The notes: generated from the letters alone by a model not told the origin. A DNA stretch of 64,000 bases from Rhodospirillales bacterium (GCA_023145215.1 JAGLED010000001.1:124001-188000), one strand, 5' to 3'. Positions 26,933-37,249 are shown, counted from the stretch's first letter. Program-made: numbers and translations.

Positions 26933-26939
26933 ATATTAT

Positions 26940-28235
26940 CTACACGTGCTCGGCAAGGATGCTGCCGGCAAAATATAACGATCCGCAAATTAGTACCCGT
27001 CCCGGCGTTGCCGCTCTGGACGCAATTGCTTGCGCCGCCGCCAGCGCAGTTTCGGCGGTCACGGCAGGCAGTCCGGCTTCGGAGGCAATTCCCGCAAGCT
27101 CATCGGCATGAATGGCCGCCTGTTCGCCCGGGATGGTCACGCAATGAACACCCTCTGCCACCTCGGCGAGCGGCTTGAAGAACCCGGCAGGCTGCTTCGA
27201 ATTGATCATCCCCGAAATCAGATAAAGCGGCTGGTCTTTCCAGTTCTCTATTGCAAAACGCGCGATCGTCGCACCCGCGTCCGGATTGTGGCCACCGTCG
27301 AGCCAAACCTCCCAATCGCCCGGCAGGGCGTCGACGACCGGTCCGCTTTTCAATTTTTGCAACCGTGCCGGCCAGTCGACCGAGCGCACCCCCTCTGCGA
27401 TGTGTTCGTCGCGCACCTGAGCGACGTCGAGCGTTCGGGCGATTGCGGCGGCATGCCCTGCGTTGACGATTTGGTGCGCCCCCGGCAAAGCCGGAACCGG
27501 CAAGGAAAGGCTTGTTCCCTGATGCTCGAACACCATCCCGCCGACGCCGTCCTCGTGCGCGCGCCAGTTGACACCCCACTCCAGAAGCGGCGCGCCGCGC
27601 GCCTCCGTATGACCGATGATGACATCCATCGCGTCCGGATGTTGCGGCCCGACGATACACGGGACACCGGTTTTGATAATACCCGCCTTCTCGGTCGCGA
27701 TCTCGGCCAGGGAATCGCCAAGAAACTGCTGATGGTCCATCGAAACCGATGTGATCGCCGTCGCCGCCGGCCGCGCCACCACGTTCGTCGCATCGAGCCT
27801 GCCGCCAAGGCCATTCTCCAGCAGCACCACATCGGCGGGCGTCCGGGCGAACGCGAGAATGGCCGCTGCGGTGGTAATCTCGAAGTATGTAATCTCTTCA
27901 CCTTTGTTGGCGGCTTCACACTCGTCGAGCACGGCATTCAGGTGGCCTTCCTCGATCAATTTGCCTGCGAGGCGAATGCGCTCATGGAACCGCACCAGAT
28001 GCGGCGAGGTATAGACATGCACTTTAAGTCCGGCTGCTTCCAGAATAGCGCGCAGGAACGCGAGCACGGAGCCCTTGCCGTTCGTACCGGTCACGTGCAC
28101 CACAGGTGCCAGCTGTTTTTCCGGATGGCCGAGCACAGCCAGGATGCGCTCCATCCGGCCCAGCGACAAATCGACGAGTTTCGGATGCAGCGACAGCAGA
28201 CGCTTCAGCGTCGCATCACTTTTTGGTGTCGCCAC
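26940..28235 (-). CDS. folC: Bifunctional folylpolyglutamate synthase / dihydrofolate synthase
   Basis: A 431-residue Mur-ligase-family enzyme that adds glutamate to dihydropteroate and tetrahydrofolate. The ATP loop is VTGTNGKGS near residue 49. The EITTAAAILAF, LLENGLGGRLDATN and DGGHNPDA motifs of the central and C-terminal Mur domains are visible. It overlaps the end of accD by 20 bases, as is usual for alphaproteobacterial accD-folC, and is the last gene of the pyrF-trp-accD block. A start inside the accD end is required by the frame. Confidence 0.95.
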   Translation of the reverse strand: MATPKSDATLKRLLSLHPKLVDLSLGRMERILAVLGHPEKQLAPVVHVTGTNGKGSVLAFLRAILEAAGLKVHVYTSPHLVRFHERIRLAGKLIEEGHLNAVLDECEAANKGEEITYFEITTAAAILAFARTPADVVLLENGLGGRLDATNVVARPAATAITSVSMDHQQFLGDSLAEIATEKAGIIKTGVPCIVGPQHPDAMDVIIGHTEARGAPLLEWGVNWRAHEDGVGGMVFEHQGTSLSLPVPALPGAHQIVNAGHAAAIARTLDVAQVRDEHIAEGVRSVDWPARLQKLKSGPVVDALPGDWEVWLDGGHNPDAGATIARFAIENWKDQPLYLISGMINSKQPAGFFKPLAEVAEGVHCVTIPGEQAAIHADELAGIASEAGLPAVTAETALAAAQAIASRAATPGRVLICGSLYFAGSILAEHV

Positions 28236-29202
28236 GGCTTTCTGTGCCGTCCTCTTTCCGATTGGCGGCCATGCCGCCTCTGGCCGGGGGCAATATCTCG
28301 GCTTCGAGCGGCAGGCCCTCAGCGTCTATGGTAACGAGGTCCCCGGCCTTCCCGGGCGCCATCAACAGGTTGATCACCTGCGCAAGCCGGTCACGAAGTT
28401 CCCGGCGCGAAACCACCATGTCCACCATGCCGTGCTCGTAAAGATACTCGGCACGCTGGAAGCCCTCGGGCAGGGTCTCGCGAATGGTCTGCTCAATCAC
28501 GCGCTGGCCCGCAAAACCGATCACCGCGCCGGGTTCGGCGATGTGGATATCGCCGAGCATGGCGAACGATGCCGACACGCCACCCGTTGTCGGGTCGCAC
28601 AGCACGACGATGTACGGCAGCCCCGCCTCCCGCACTTCCTCGACGGCAATGGTCGTCCGCGCAAGTTGCATCAACGAATGAATGCCTTCCTGCATGCGGG
28701 CACCGCCGGAAGATGTCAGCACGACGAGCGGCGCTTGCTGCATCACCGCCAACCGGGCCGCGGTCAGGACGCCTTCGCCCACGGCAAGCCCCATCGAGCC
28801 GCCCATGAATGAGAAATCGAATGCCGCCATGACGGTCTGAATGCCGCCGACCCTGCCATGCGCGACAAGGATCGCGTCCTTGGATTTGGTCTTCGACTGC
28901 GCCTCTTTGAGGCGGTCGGTATAACGCTTGAGATCGCGGAACTTGAGCGGGTCGGTCACGGGCGCCTGAAGCTCGACCTTTTCGTATGCGCCATCGTCGA
29001 AAAGCATATCAAGGCGCTCTTTCGCACCCAGGCGCATATGATGATCGCAATGCTGGCAGACCCTGAGGTTCTTGGTCAGGTCGCGGTGAAAGATCATCTG
29101 CCCGCAGTTCGGACATTTATGCCAAAGATTGTCCGGGACTTCCTTACGACCGCCCACCAACTCGCGGAGTTTCGGACGAACGAAATTGGCAATCCAGCTC
29201 AA
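28216..29202 (-). CDS. accD: Acetyl-CoA carboxylase carboxyltransferase subunit beta
   Basis: A 328-residue subunit that, with AccA, transfers the carboxyl group to acetyl-CoA to give malonyl-CoA for fatty-acid synthesis. An N-terminal Cys4 zinc ribbon (CPNCG and CQHCDHH, 19 residues apart, residues about 30-52) is followed by the crotonase-fold catalytic domain with [13 protein letters not shown] and [13 protein letters not shown]. The C-terminus carries about 25 extra charged residues. The start overlaps the trpA stop (ATGA), so accD is translationally coupled to the trp genes. Confidence 0.97.
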   Translation of the reverse strand: MSWIANFVRPKLRELVGGRKEVPDNLWHKCPNCGQMIFHRDLTKNLRVCQHCDHHMRLGAKERLDMLFDDGAYEKVELQAPVTDPLKFRDLKRYTDRLKEAQSKTKSKDAILVAHGRVGGIQTVMAAFDFSFMGGSMGLAVGEGVLTAARLAVMQQAPLVVLTSSGGARMQEGIHSLMQLARTTIAVEEVREAGLPYIVVLCDPTTGGVSASFAMLGDIHIAEPGAVIGFAGQRVIEQTIRETLPEGFQRAEYLYEHGMVDMVVSRRELRDRLAQVINLLMAPGKAGDLVTIDAEGLPLEAEILPPARGGMAANRKEDGTESRGDTKK

Positions 29203-30053
29203 GAGGCTTTCTCCGTTTTCCGGGCGCCATGGACGCCCTCGGCAAGGGATCTGACGAGCCCAAGCACCGCATCGACGGTGCCAGGACCGGGTTTTCCGTT
29301 ATCATCAAGGTTTGCCGTGATCTGGTCAACCAGCGCCGAGCCGACGACCGCGGCATCGGCGACACTCGCGATTTCCGCGGCCTGTTCCGGGGTGCGGATA
29401 CCAAATCCAACCGCCACCGGCAGGTCGGTCTTCGCACGAATGCGCCCGACATGGCCTGCGACGTCGGCGGTGACCGCCGAGCGCGTCCCCGTGATGCCGG
29501 TGATGGAAACGAAATAAACGAAGCCTGACGCGTGCTCCAGGACACGTGGAAGCCGGGCGTCGGTCGTGGTCGGCGCGGTCAGATAGATGAAGTTGATCCC
29601 CGCATCAAGCGCCGGTAGACAAAGCTCACCCTCTTCTTCCGGCGGCAGATCGACAACGATCAGACCGTCGACACCGGCCTTCTTGGCATCCGCCAGAAAG
29701 GCGTCGACGCCGTAGATATAGATCGGGTTGTAGTACCCCATCAGTACGATCGGCGTTTCATCGTCTTTCTTGCGGTAGTCGGCCACGATCGCGAGGGTTT
29801 TCCGGAGCGACATTCCGCCCTTGATCGCGCGGAGCGAGCTCGCCTGAATGGCCGGACCGTCCGCCATCGGATCCGAGAACGGGACACCGATCTCGATCAG
29901 GTCAGCACCCGCTTCGGCGAGACCGTCGAGAATCTTCACCGACGTTTCGAGATCGGGGTCGCCTGCCGTGGTAAAGGTGATGAAACCGGGGCGGCCTTCT
30001 TCTTGAAGTTTCCGGAACCGTCTCGTGATGCGGGTTTCTGGTTGCTTGCTCAT
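29199..30053 (-). CDS. trpA: Tryptophan synthase alpha chain
   Basis: A 284-residue TIM-barrel subunit that releases indole from indole-3-glycerol phosphate. Catalytic Glu and Asp lie in [19 protein letters not shown] (E and D spaced 11 residues). The segment [14 protein letters not shown] and the phosphate-binding [11 protein letters not shown] are conserved. The ATG at 30053 is seven bases after the trpB stop and gives the usual N-terminal [13 protein letters not shown]. Longer in-frame extension would read through trpB. Confidence 0.97.
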   Translation of the reverse strand: MSKQPETRITRRFRKLQEEGRPGFITFTTAGDPDLETSVKILDGLAEAGADLIEIGVPFSDPMADGPAIQASSLRAIKGGMSLRKTLAIVADYRKKDDETPIVLMGYYNPIYIYGVDAFLADAKKAGVDGLIVVDLPPEEEGELCLPALDAGINFIYLTAPTTTDARLPRVLEHASGFVYFVSITGITGTRSAVTADVAGHVGRIRAKTDLPVAVGFGIRTPEQAAEIASVADAAVVGSALVDQITANLDDNGKPGPGTVDAVLGLVRSLAEGVHGARKTEKAS

Positions 30054-30060
30054 CCCGGGC

Positions 30061-31272
30061 TCACATCTCAAAACCGAAACGCTCGGCGACGGCGAAAATA
30101 TCCTTATCGCCACGTCCGCACATGTTCATCACGATCAGATGATCCTTCGGTAGTTTCGGTGCGATCTTGCCGACGTAAGCCAGCGCATGGCATGGCTCAA
30201 GCGCGGGAATAATCCCCTCTTTCGCCGTGCAGAGCTTGAACGCCTCAAGCGCCTCGACATCCGTCGCGGAAACATATTCGACACGCCCGATATCGCGGAG
30301 CCACGCGTGCTCCGGCCCGATGCCCGGGTAGTCGAGGCCGGCGGAAATCGAATAGCCGTCTTTGATCTGGCCGTCCTCGTCCTGCAGCAGATAGGTTCGG
30401 TTGCCGTGCAGCACGCCGGGTCGCCCACCGTTGAGCGAGGCGCAGTGCTCGCCACTCTCGATCCCGTGCCCGGCCGCCTCGACGCCGATGATGTTGACGC
30501 TGTCATCGTCGAGAAACGGGTGAAACAGGCCAATGGCGTTGGAGCCCCCACCAATGGCGGCAACCAGCGTGTCCGGCAGCCGGCCTTCCATCTCCTGCAT
30601 TTGTTCGCGGGTCTCGTTCCCGATGACACACTGGAAGTCACGCACCATGGCCGGATACGGATGCGGTCCGGCGGCGGTGCCGATGATGTAAAAGGTGTCC
30701 TCGACATTGGCGACCCAGTCCCGAAGGGCTTCGTTCATCGCGTCTTTCAGCGTACCGGTTCCGGCAGTCACGGGAACGATCTCGGCACCCAACAGCCGCA
30801 TCCGAAACACGTTCGGCTTCTGACGCTCGACGTCGGTTTCGCCCATATAGACAACACACGGTATGCCGAACAGCGCGCACACCGTTGCCGTCGCAACGCC
30901 ATGCTGGCCGGCGCCGGTTTCGGCGATGATACGTTTTTTGCCCATGCGGCGTGCGAGAAGGATCTGGCCGATGGTGTTATTGATCTTATGAGCGCCGGTA
31001 TGGTTCAGCTCGTCGCGCTTGAAGTAAACCTTGGCGCCACCGAAATGTTCGGTCAGACGCTCAGCAAAGTACAGCGGCGACGGACGGCCGACATAATGCT
31101 TCATCAGATAGTCGAACTCGGCCCAGAAGTCGTCGTCGTGGCGCGCCTCTTCCCAGGCCTTCTCCACGTCCAGAATCAACGGCATCAGGGTTTCGGCAAC
31201 GAAACGGCCACCGTAAATGCCGAAATGGCCGGTCTCGTCGACGCCGGATCGGAAAGTGTTCAACTTTGTCAT
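30061..31272 (-). CDS. trpB: Tryptophan synthase beta chain
   Basis: A 403-residue PLP enzyme that joins indole and serine to give tryptophan and forms the alpha2-beta2 complex with TrpA. The PLP Lys is Lys96 in [12 protein letters not shown]. The PLP phosphate loop GGGSNAIG and the [19 protein letters not shown] and YVGRPSPLY motifs are intact. It belongs to the TrpB1 type, which pairs with TrpA. Positioned between trpF (88-base gap upstream) and trpA. Confidence 0.98.
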   Translation of the reverse strand: MTKLNTFRSGVDETGHFGIYGGRFVAETLMPLILDVEKAWEEARHDDDFWAEFDYLMKHYVGRPSPLYFAERLTEHFGGAKVYFKRDELNHTGAHKINNTIGQILLARRMGKKRIIAETGAGQHGVATATVCALFGIPCVVYMGETDVERQKPNVFRMRLLGAEIVPVTAGTGTLKDAMNEALRDWVANVEDTFYIIGTAAGPHPYPAMVRDFQCVIGNETREQMQEMEGRLPDTLVAAIGGGSNAIGLFHPFLDDDSVNIIGVEAAGHGIESGEHCASLNGGRPGVLHGNRTYLLQDEDGQIKDGYSISAGLDYPGIGPEHAWLRDIGRVEYVSATDVEALEAFKLCTAKEGIIPALEPCHALAYVGKIAPKLPKDHLIVMNMCGRGDKDIFAVAERFGFEM

Positions 31273-31361
31273 AACGCGTCCCTTTCTAAGGGGCGCAACT
31301 TAACGCCTGAAAGCCCCGTTTAACAGGGAATTCTCGCGATTTTTCAGGCGCTGGGCGCTCT

Positions 31362-32003
31362 TCAGCCACTATGCGCGGCGGCTATAAAATCGCGGATTTT
31401 CCGGGTGTTTTTTCGGCCGGGCGCGTCCTCCACCCCACTCGAGACATCAACCATCGGCGCACCGGATATGCGCACCGCTTCGGCGACGTTCTCGGGCGTA
31501 AGACCACCCGCCAGCAGCCACGGCACTCGAAAACCGGCCTGCTGTAACAGCGTCCAGTCAAAACTCTCGGCGTTGCCGCCCGGCCGGGTCGCGTCCTTGG
31601 GCGGTTTGGCATCGAATAACAGCATATCGGCATAGGCTTCATAGGGTTGGGCCGCCTCGACATCGTCGACGGTCGAAACCGGCAGTGCCTTAATCACCGG
31701 CAAGCCGAATTTCTCGCGAACGTGCCGCACCCGTTCCAGCGTTTCCGCGCCGTGCAATTGCAGGGTATCGACCCCTGCACCATCGATAATCGCGCTCAGA
31801 AAGTCATCGCCGGCATCGACACTGAGCGCGACCTTGCGCACGCCGGCGGGCAGACGTGCCGTCAAGGCCGCCGCCTCGGCAATAGAGATGTTGCGCGGAG
31901 ACGGTTCGAAAAAGACAAATCCCGTCAGGCCGGCGCCTGCCTCTACGGCGGCATCGACGTGCTCGGCTTCCCTGAGCCCACAAATCTTGACGATCACACT
32001 CAT
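31362..32003 (-). CDS. trpF: Phosphoribosylanthranilate isomerase
   Basis: A 213-residue TIM-barrel enzyme of tryptophan synthesis. The N-terminal VKICGLREAEHVDAAVEAGAGLTGFVFFEPSPRN carries the catalytic Cys (KICG), and LLFDAKPPKDATRPGG carries the catalytic Asp region. LLAGGLTPENVAEAV and GVDVSSGVED-like residues (MVDVSSGVEDAPGRKN) form the phosphate site. The ATG at 32003 (MSVIVKICG) is taken; the upstream open frame belongs to the pyrF region read in another frame. Confidence 0.96.
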   Translation of the reverse strand: MSVIVKICGLREAEHVDAAVEAGAGLTGFVFFEPSPRNISIAEAAALTARLPAGVRKVALSVDAGDDFLSAIIDGAGVDTLQLHGAETLERVRHVREKFGLPVIKALPVSTVDDVEAAQPYEAYADMLLFDAKPPKDATRPGGNAESFDWTLLQQAGFRVPWLLAGGLTPENVAEAVRISGAPMVDVSSGVEDAPGRKNTRKIRDFIAAAHSG

Positions 32004-32022
32004 CGTTATCTCCGCCCGGCCC

Positions 32023-32733
32023 TCAGAGGCCGGCGAGTTCGTCGGCGATCCGTTTCGCGGCATCGACCGGGTTGTCGGCGCCCGTGATCGGGCGTCCGAT
32101 AACGATGTAATCGGCGCCGTCCCGGATCGCTTGCGCCGGGGTGGTAATACGCTTCTGATCGCCGGCCGCGGCCCATTCCGGGCGAATGCCGGGCACCACC
32201 AGTTTGAAATCCGGCCCGCATGCCGCGCGGATCGCCTTGATCTCGCGCGGGCTGCACACGACCCCGCCAAGTCCGCAGGTTTGCGTCAGTTTGGCGAGAC
32301 GGACAACTTGATTCTCGGCGCCGTCATTGACCCCGATGGCTTCCAGATCGTCGTCGCCCAACGATGTCAGCACCGTCACCGCAATTAACAGCGGTTTCTC
32401 ACCATCGGCGCCATCGAGTGCGGCCCCCGCCGCCTGCATCATCGCCGGGCCACCCTGCGCATGCACATTCAGTATCGCCGGATTCAGTTCGAGCGTCGAC
32501 CGAACGGCGCCTGCGACCGTATTTGGGATATCGTGAAACTTAAGATCCAGGAACAGCGGCATGCCGACCGCCGTGACGGCGCGTGCGCCCTGGGGACCGT
32601 TGGCATAGTAAAATTCCATGCCGAGCTTCACACCGCCGACGTGGCCTTGCAGCTTTTCCGCAAGGGAAACAGCCAGGTTGACGTCAGGTGTATCCAGGGC
32701 GACGAAGATACGATCGGTGGGCGACAGGCTCAT
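32023..32733 (-). CDS. pyrF: Orotidine 5'-phosphate decarboxylase
   Basis: A 236-residue enzyme for the last step of UMP synthesis. The catalytic motif LFLDLKFHDIPNTV (Asp-x-Lys-x-x-Asp) is intact, followed by NVHAQGGPAMMQ. The C-terminal phosphate-binding region VIGRPITGADNP is conserved. It precedes trpF by 19 bases on the same strand, a linkage of pyrimidine and tryptophan genes common in alphaproteobacteria. Confidence 0.97.
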   Translation of the reverse strand: MSLSPTDRIFVALDTPDVNLAVSLAEKLQGHVGGVKLGMEFYYANGPQGARAVTAVGMPLFLDLKFHDIPNTVAGAVRSTLELNPAILNVHAQGGPAMMQAAGAALDGADGEKPLLIAVTVLTSLGDDDLEAIGVNDGAENQVVRLAKLTQTCGLGGVVCSPREIKAIRAACGPDFKLVVPGIRPEWAAAGDQKRITTPAQAIRDGADYIVIGRPITGADNPVDAAKRIADELAGL

Positions 32734-32745
32734 GATGAGGCTCTA

Positions 32746-33687
32746 TTAGCCGTGATCGCGTTTGTAGGCAAGCATCGCGGCCGCCAGATCCTCTATTGCC
32801 GTGCCTGCCGATTTGAACATCGTGATATCGTCGGCACCTCGCTCGAAAACGTAGTCCCCCGATGAAAGCTCGAACAGATCGGCAAGGACGTCTTTTTCGC
32901 TGATAACACCGCGCGCTATCGGATCGCACAAATCCCCAGCTTCCTTGATCGCGCCTGATTTGGTGTCGCAGAAAATACGTGACCGTTTCAGAACGGTATC
33001 GTCGGCTTCGCGCATATCGGGGCGGAACGCCCCGACAAGGTCGACGTGTTGTCCAGGTCGAAGCCAGTTCCCTTTGATGATCGGTTCTTTTGCCAGCGTT
33101 GCAGCAGATACGATATCCGCCCACTCGACAGAAGATGAGAGATCCTCCGTCATCTCGGCATTCATACCGGCGGCGCGAAGCGCCGCCGCGGATTTTTCAG
33201 CGTTCGCCGCATTTCGTCCCCAGACACGAACGTCCGTGATCGGCCTCACGGCCGCATGCGCCTGCGGCAGGTGATATCCCAATACGCCCGTCCCGATCAT
33301 CAGCAGTTTCGACGCGTTCTCGGCGGCCAAATAACGCGCCGCCAAAGCCGAGGCACATGCCGTGCGTCTGGCCGTCAGTTCCGGCCCGTCCATCAATGCG
33401 AGCGGCCGCCCGGTCTCCCGGTCGAAGAGCTGATAGGTCGCCTGCACGGCGGGCAGCCCCTTGGATGCGTTTTCGGGTGCGACGACGACCGTTTTCACGC
33501 CGATGAAGCCGTCGTCCGACCAGGCCGGCATGAGCAGAATGGTTGAGTTCTGCCCTTCTTGGACAGGCACATCGTGGTGCGCCCTGACGGGGACCGTCAC
33601 GCCCCCCGCAAACGCGGCGCCGATCGCATCGACCAATGCGCCATACGGCAAGGCTTCTGCGAGATTGGCGGCATCAACGAGCTTCAT
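32746..33687 (-). CDS. Ornithine cyclodeaminase / mu-crystallin family protein
   Basis: A 313-residue NAD(P)-binding protein. The Rossmann segment ASKLLMIGTGVLGYHLPQAHAAVRPI (about residues 120-146) and DVRVWGRN are visible. N-terminal VPVRAHHDVPVQ and GVKTVVVAPENASKGLPAVQATYQLFD are family marks. Members include ornithine cyclodeaminase, ketimine reductase, lysine cyclodeaminase and certain alanine dehydrogenases. No feature fixes the substrate. The gene lies between lapA (9 bases upstream) and pyrF (12 bases downstream), so it is probably in the same transcript. Confidence 0.85.
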   Translation of the reverse strand: MKLVDAANLAEALPYGALVDAIGAAFAGGVTVPVRAHHDVPVQEGQNSTILLMPAWSDDGFIGVKTVVVAPENASKGLPAVQATYQLFDRETGRPLALMDGPELTARRTACASALAARYLAAENASKLLMIGTGVLGYHLPQAHAAVRPITDVRVWGRNAANAEKSAAALRAAGMNAEMTEDLSSSVEWADIVSAATLAKEPIIKGNWLRPGQHVDLVGAFRPDMREADDTVLKRSRIFCDTKSGAIKEAGDLCDPIARGVISEKDVLADLFELSSGDYVFERGADDITMFKSAGTAIEDLAAAMLAYKRDHG

Positions 33688-33696
33688 GAAATCCGG

Positions 33697-34065
33697 TCAG
33701 ACGCCCGACGAGGAGGCCGGCAGCTTCTTGGTCTCGTTATTTGCTGACGCGCGGGTGTCATCGAGTTCACGCTCGCGTTCCTGCAGCTTGTTGTTGAGCG
33801 AACGCAGCTCCCGCTCCGCCGTTTCCGCGCGCCACTGTGCATTACGCGCACGACGGCGGTTTCCGGCAGCAGAGGTCCAGGCTACGCCAGCGCCCCAAAG
33901 GAACCCGAATATGAAAATCGATAAAACAAGCGTGAACACGGGAACCGTGATTTCCACGGGAAACGGCCAGAGATCGAGCGTGACAAGCTCCTGATTGACG
34001 GCCGAAAACACGATCACCACGACGGCGAACGGGACCATGATGACCCAGGACAGAATGCGCTTCAC
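33697..34065 (-). CDS. lapA: LapA-domain membrane protein
   Basis: A 122-residue protein with two N-terminal transmembrane helices (about residues 5-22 and 43-64) joined by the TLDLWPFPVEITVPVF loop typical of LapA (YciS). A cytoplasmic helical, charged tail follows with a predicted coiled coil around residues 75-110 (ERELRSLNNKLQERERELDD). In other bacteria LapA helps regulate lipopolysaccharide synthesis with LapB; no lapB is seen here. It lies between ihfB and the ornithine-cyclodeaminase homologue. Confidence 0.8.
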   Translation of the reverse strand: MKRILSWVIMVPFAVVVIVFSAVNQELVTLDLWPFPVEITVPVFTLVLSIFIFGFLWGAGVAWTSAAGNRRRARNAQWRAETAERELRSLNNKLQERERELDDTRASANNETKKLPASSSGV

Positions 34066-34120
34066 GCCTACTCCTCCAGCGATTTTCGGGTCCGGTTAAG
34101 ACCGCCCACGGCGATGGCGG

Positions 34121-34405
34121 TTACTGCGCGCCGTTAAGTCGTTCGCGGAGCTGCTTGCCGGTCTTGAAGTACGGAATGAATTTCTCGTCAACGCTCACCG
34201 ACTCGCCGGTGCGTGGATTGCGCCCGACACGCGACGGCCGCGCCTTGACGGAAAATGCGCCGAAGCCGCGAAGCTCAACCCGATCCCCGCGTGACAATGC
34301 AGCGGTGATTTCTTCGAAGATCGTTGAGACGATCCGTTCAACTTCGCGGTGATAGAGACGCGGGTTGTCCGCCGCCAGCTTCGCGATGAGCTCAGATTTC
34401 GTCAT
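34121..34405 (-). CDS. ihfB: Integration host factor subunit beta
   Basis: A 94-residue HU/IHF DNA-bending protein. The beta-arm contains the [12 protein letters not shown] motif with the Pro that intercalates into [35 protein letters not shown] is the conserved core. The ATG at 34405 is used because GGAGGA lies nine bases upstream and the family starts MTKSELI. An extended frame is not needed. With IhfA it bends DNA at promoters, including sigma-54 promoters, and rpoN lies elsewhere in this window. It follows sppA and precedes lapA. Confidence 0.95.
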   Translation of the reverse strand: MTKSELIAKLAADNPRLYHREVERIVSTIFEEITAALSRGDRVELRGFGAFSVKARPSRVGRNPRTGESVSVDEKFIPYFKTGKQLRERLNGAQ

Positions 34406-34442
34406 ACCCGGCAGTCCTCCAAAGATGCGCGGCAAACCACCA

Positions 34443-35384
34443 TTATCGCTCACCGCTCATAGAAGGGTGCCAAAGGGCTTGAATGCCGTCAAGTCTAAGT
34501 CTTTCAGACAAAAGTGATTTTCCAAAAATAGCGGACGCCAGTGACGACGCGCCTTGTTGCCACCATGCGAGTGGGTCGTCGATCGTCCAATCGAGCATGG
34601 GGAGATTTTCGGAAACATTGCGCTCTGCCGCCAGCCAGCCGCGCGCGGTGTTGATATCACCGAGGGCATCGACGAGGCCCGCCTCGACAGCTCGGCTACC
34701 GGTCATGATCCGCCCGTCGCCGGTCCGCAGGCGGACTTCGTCAACAGTCATGCCACGCCGCTCAGCGACCATCTCCATGAACCTGAGATGCAATTCGTCG
34801 ATGACGGCCTGCAGTTGCGCCCGGGCAGGCGGAGACAACGCCTCCATCGGGTTCGGCGTCGCTTTCAGCTCGCCGCTCTTCAGAACCTCCGGTTTGACGC
34901 CGATCATGTCCATCAGGCCGGTGACGTCGGCAGACTGCATGATGACGCCGACAGACCCGGTTATGGTGCCGTATCCGGCGTATATCCGGTCCGTGCCAAG
35001 TGCCGCCATGTAGGCGCCGCTCGTCGCGAGCCCGCCCATGACCGTAACCACCGGTTTGTTCTCGGCGATGCGACGCAATGCGGCGAAGACGGCTTCGCCG
35101 CCGGTAAACGTGCCCCCCGGGCTGGAAATATCGGCGATGACCGCCTGGACCGAGCCATCGGCGGCAATCTGATCGAGCATGCCGATAAAATCCGCGTCGT
35201 CGACAATGATGCCTTCGATCGGCACACGGGCCACATGTTCTTCGGACGGCAGGACACCGCCTTCACGAACAGCTAAAAAGATCGCGAGCGCGAACCCGGC
35301 AACGGCCAGAAGCCGCCATACCGTCAGGTGCCGTCTTAACCGGCGGAGCGCAATCAGCGCATCGCTATCGAGACCTGTGCTCAT
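34443..35384 (-). CDS. sppA: Signal peptide peptidase SppA, short type (peptidase S49)
   Basis: A 313-residue membrane-anchored serine protease. One N-terminal transmembrane helix (about residues 20-40) is followed by an S49 domain with [15 protein letters not shown], the nucleophile Ser in [15 protein letters not shown], and the catalytic Lys in [13 protein letters not shown]. It degrades signal peptides in the inner membrane. The ATG at 35384 is chosen; a TTG two codons earlier is possible. Gene order rpsA, sppA, ihfB is the classical alphaproteobacterial order. Confidence 0.92.
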   Translation of the reverse strand: MSTGLDSDALIALRRLRRHLTVWRLLAVAGFALAIFLAVREGGVLPSEEHVARVPIEGIIVDDADFIGMLDQIAADGSVQAVIADISSPGGTFTGGEAVFAALRRIAENKPVVTVMGGLATSGAYMAALGTDRIYAGYGTITGSVGVIMQSADVTGLMDMIGVKPEVLKSGELKATPNPMEALSPPARAQLQAVIDELHLRFMEMVAERRGMTVDEVRLRTGDGRIMTGSRAVEAGLVDALGDINTARGWLAAERNVSENLPMLDWTIDDPLAWWQQGASSLASAIFGKSLLSERLRLDGIQALWHPSMSGER

Positions 35385-35425
35385 GCTCAAAGATTAGTAT
35401 GGAATTGCGGAAACGCTCAAACGAA

Positions 35426-35449
35426 ACGGGCGGCATCTCTGCCGCCCGT
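35426..35449 (-). terminator. Intrinsic terminator after rpsA
   Basis: ACGGGCGGCA and TGCCGCCCGT form a perfect 10-bp stem with a 4-base loop. On the minus strand it is followed by TTCGTTT. It is just beyond the rpsA stop and before sppA, so it probably ends most rpsA transcripts. Confidence 0.75.
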
Positions 35450-35461
35450 CGTTTAAGTCGT

Positions 35462-37249
35462 TTACTCTTCCGACGTGTCGTCGTCGCCGTCGTCCTTGGC
35501 GGCCTTTTTCTTTGCCGCCGCCTTTTTCGGCTCCGCTTCTGCTTCCTGGCTGCCGGCCAGCGCCGCCCCCAGGATATCGCCCAGCGTCGCGCCGGAATCG
35601 GTGGAACCATACTCGGCCATCGCCTTCTTCTCGTCTTCGACCTCGCGGGCCTTGATCGAGAGCGTCACGCGGCGGCCGGATTTATCGACCTGCGTGATCT
35701 TGGCGTCGACTTTTTCGCCGGCGGCGAAACGGTCAGGGCGCTGTTCGGAACGGTCACGAGACAGGTCCGACTTGCGGATGAAGCCCGGCACGGCGTCGTT
35801 GACCATGACTTCGATCCCACCGTCGGTGATTTCGGTCACCGTGCAGGTCACGACCGCACCCTTCTTGATGCCTTCCAGCGCACCGCCGACCGGGTCGTCG
35901 GTGAGCTGCTTGATGCCAAGCGAAATACGCTCTTTATCGACATCCACATCCAGGATCTTGGCTTTGACCATGTCGCCCTTGTTGTAGTCGGTAAGCGCTT
36001 CTTCACCCGGCTTGTCCCAGCTGAGGTCGGAAAGGTGCGCCATCCCGTCGATATCGCCGTCGAGGCCGATGAACAGGCCGAATTCGGTGATGTTGCGGAC
36101 TTCGCCCTCGACTTCGGAACCCACCGGGAACTTGGTCAGGAAGTCGGCCCACGGATTTTCCATGCACTGCTTCAGGCCGAGCGAAATACGGCGTTTTTCC
36201 GGATCGGTGTCGAGCACCATGACTTCCACTTCCTGGGAAGTGGAAACGATCTTGCCCGGATGCACGTTCTTCTTGGTCCAGCTCATTTCGGAAACGTGGA
36301 CCAGCCCCTCGACGCCGGCTTCCAGTTCGACGAATGCGCCGTAGTCGGTGATGTTGGTCACGCGGCCTTTAAGCTTGGCGCCGACCGGGTACTTGCTTTC
36401 GATGCCTTCCCACGGATCCGCTTCGAGCTGCTTCATGCCGAGCGAGATGCGCTGGGTTTCAGAATTGAAGCGGATCACCTGAACCTTCACGGTTTCGCCG
36501 ACTTGAAGCGCTTCCGACGGGTGGTTGATACGCTTCCACGCGATGTCGGTCACGTGCAGCAGGCCGTCGACACCGCCGAGGTCCACAAACGCGCCGTAAT
36601 CGGTGATGTTCTTGACCACACCGTCGAGAACCTGACCTTCGACCAGGTTCTGCATCAATTCGGAGCGGGCTTCGGAACGGGTTTCTTCCAGAACAGCACG
36701 GCGCGACACGACGATGTTGTTGCGCGCCTGATCCATTTTCAGGATCTGGAACGGCTGCGGCGTACCCATCAGCGGCGAAATGTCGCGAACCGGACGGATA
36801 TCGACCTGGCTGCCCGGCAAGAACGCCACGGCGCCGGAAAGATCGACGATAAAGCCGCCTTTGACGCGGCCGAAAATGACACCGTTGACGCGCTCGCCCT
36901 TGGCGAAAGCCTTTTCGAGCTCGGCCCAGGCTTCTTCGCGGCGCGCTTTTTCGCGGCTGAGGCGGATGACACCATCGCGATCTTCGTAACGTTCGACGAA
37001 TACGTCGACTTCGTCGCCCGGGTTGATGTCCAGATCCTGGCCCGGTGCGCCGAATTCCTTGATCGGCACGCGGCCTTCGGATTTGAGGCCGACATCGACG
37101 ACAACGGCGTCGTTATCGACGGAAATGACGGTGCCCTTGAGAACGCGGCCTTCAAAGCCGTCGTCTTCTACGCCCAGTTGCTCGTCCAGGAGAGCTGCGA
37201 AATCTTCGGTAATTTTCGGTGCCTCGGTGGAGGCGTCGGTATTGGCCAT
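35462..37249 (-). CDS. rpsA: 30S ribosomal protein S1
   Basis: A 595-residue protein with six S1 RNA-binding repeats, each recognisable by G-x-V or NITDYGAFVDLGGVDGLLHVTDI-type blocks (clearest around residues 205, 290 and 375). The first two bind the ribosome; the rest bind mRNA. The C-terminus ends with a lysine-rich then strongly acidic tail (about 25 residues), an extension seen in alphaproteobacterial S1. A long 5' leader (about 140 bases) lies between cmk and the start, with GC hairpins suitable for autogenous control, although this is inference. Confidence 0.97.
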   Translation of the reverse strand: MANTDASTEAPKITEDFAALLDEQLGVEDDGFEGRVLKGTVISVDNDAVVVDVGLKSEGRVPIKEFGAPGQDLDINPGDEVDVFVERYEDRDGVIRLSREKARREEAWAELEKAFAKGERVNGVIFGRVKGGFIVDLSGAVAFLPGSQVDIRPVRDISPLMGTPQPFQILKMDQARNNIVVSRRAVLEETRSEARSELMQNLVEGQVLDGVVKNITDYGAFVDLGGVDGLLHVTDIAWKRINHPSEALQVGETVKVQVIRFNSETQRISLGMKQLEADPWEGIESKYPVGAKLKGRVTNITDYGAFVELEAGVEGLVHVSEMSWTKKNVHPGKIVSTSQEVEVMVLDTDPEKRRISLGLKQCMENPWADFLTKFPVGSEVEGEVRNITEFGLFIGLDGDIDGMAHLSDLSWDKPGEEALTDYNKGDMVKAKILDVDVDKERISLGIKQLTDDPVGGALEGIKKGAVVTCTVTEITDGGIEVMVNDAVPGFIRKSDLSRDRSEQRPDRFAAGEKVDAKITQVDKSGRRVTLSIKAREVEDEKKAMAEYGSTDSGATLGDILGAALAGSQEAEAEPKKAAAKKKAAKDDGDDDTSEE

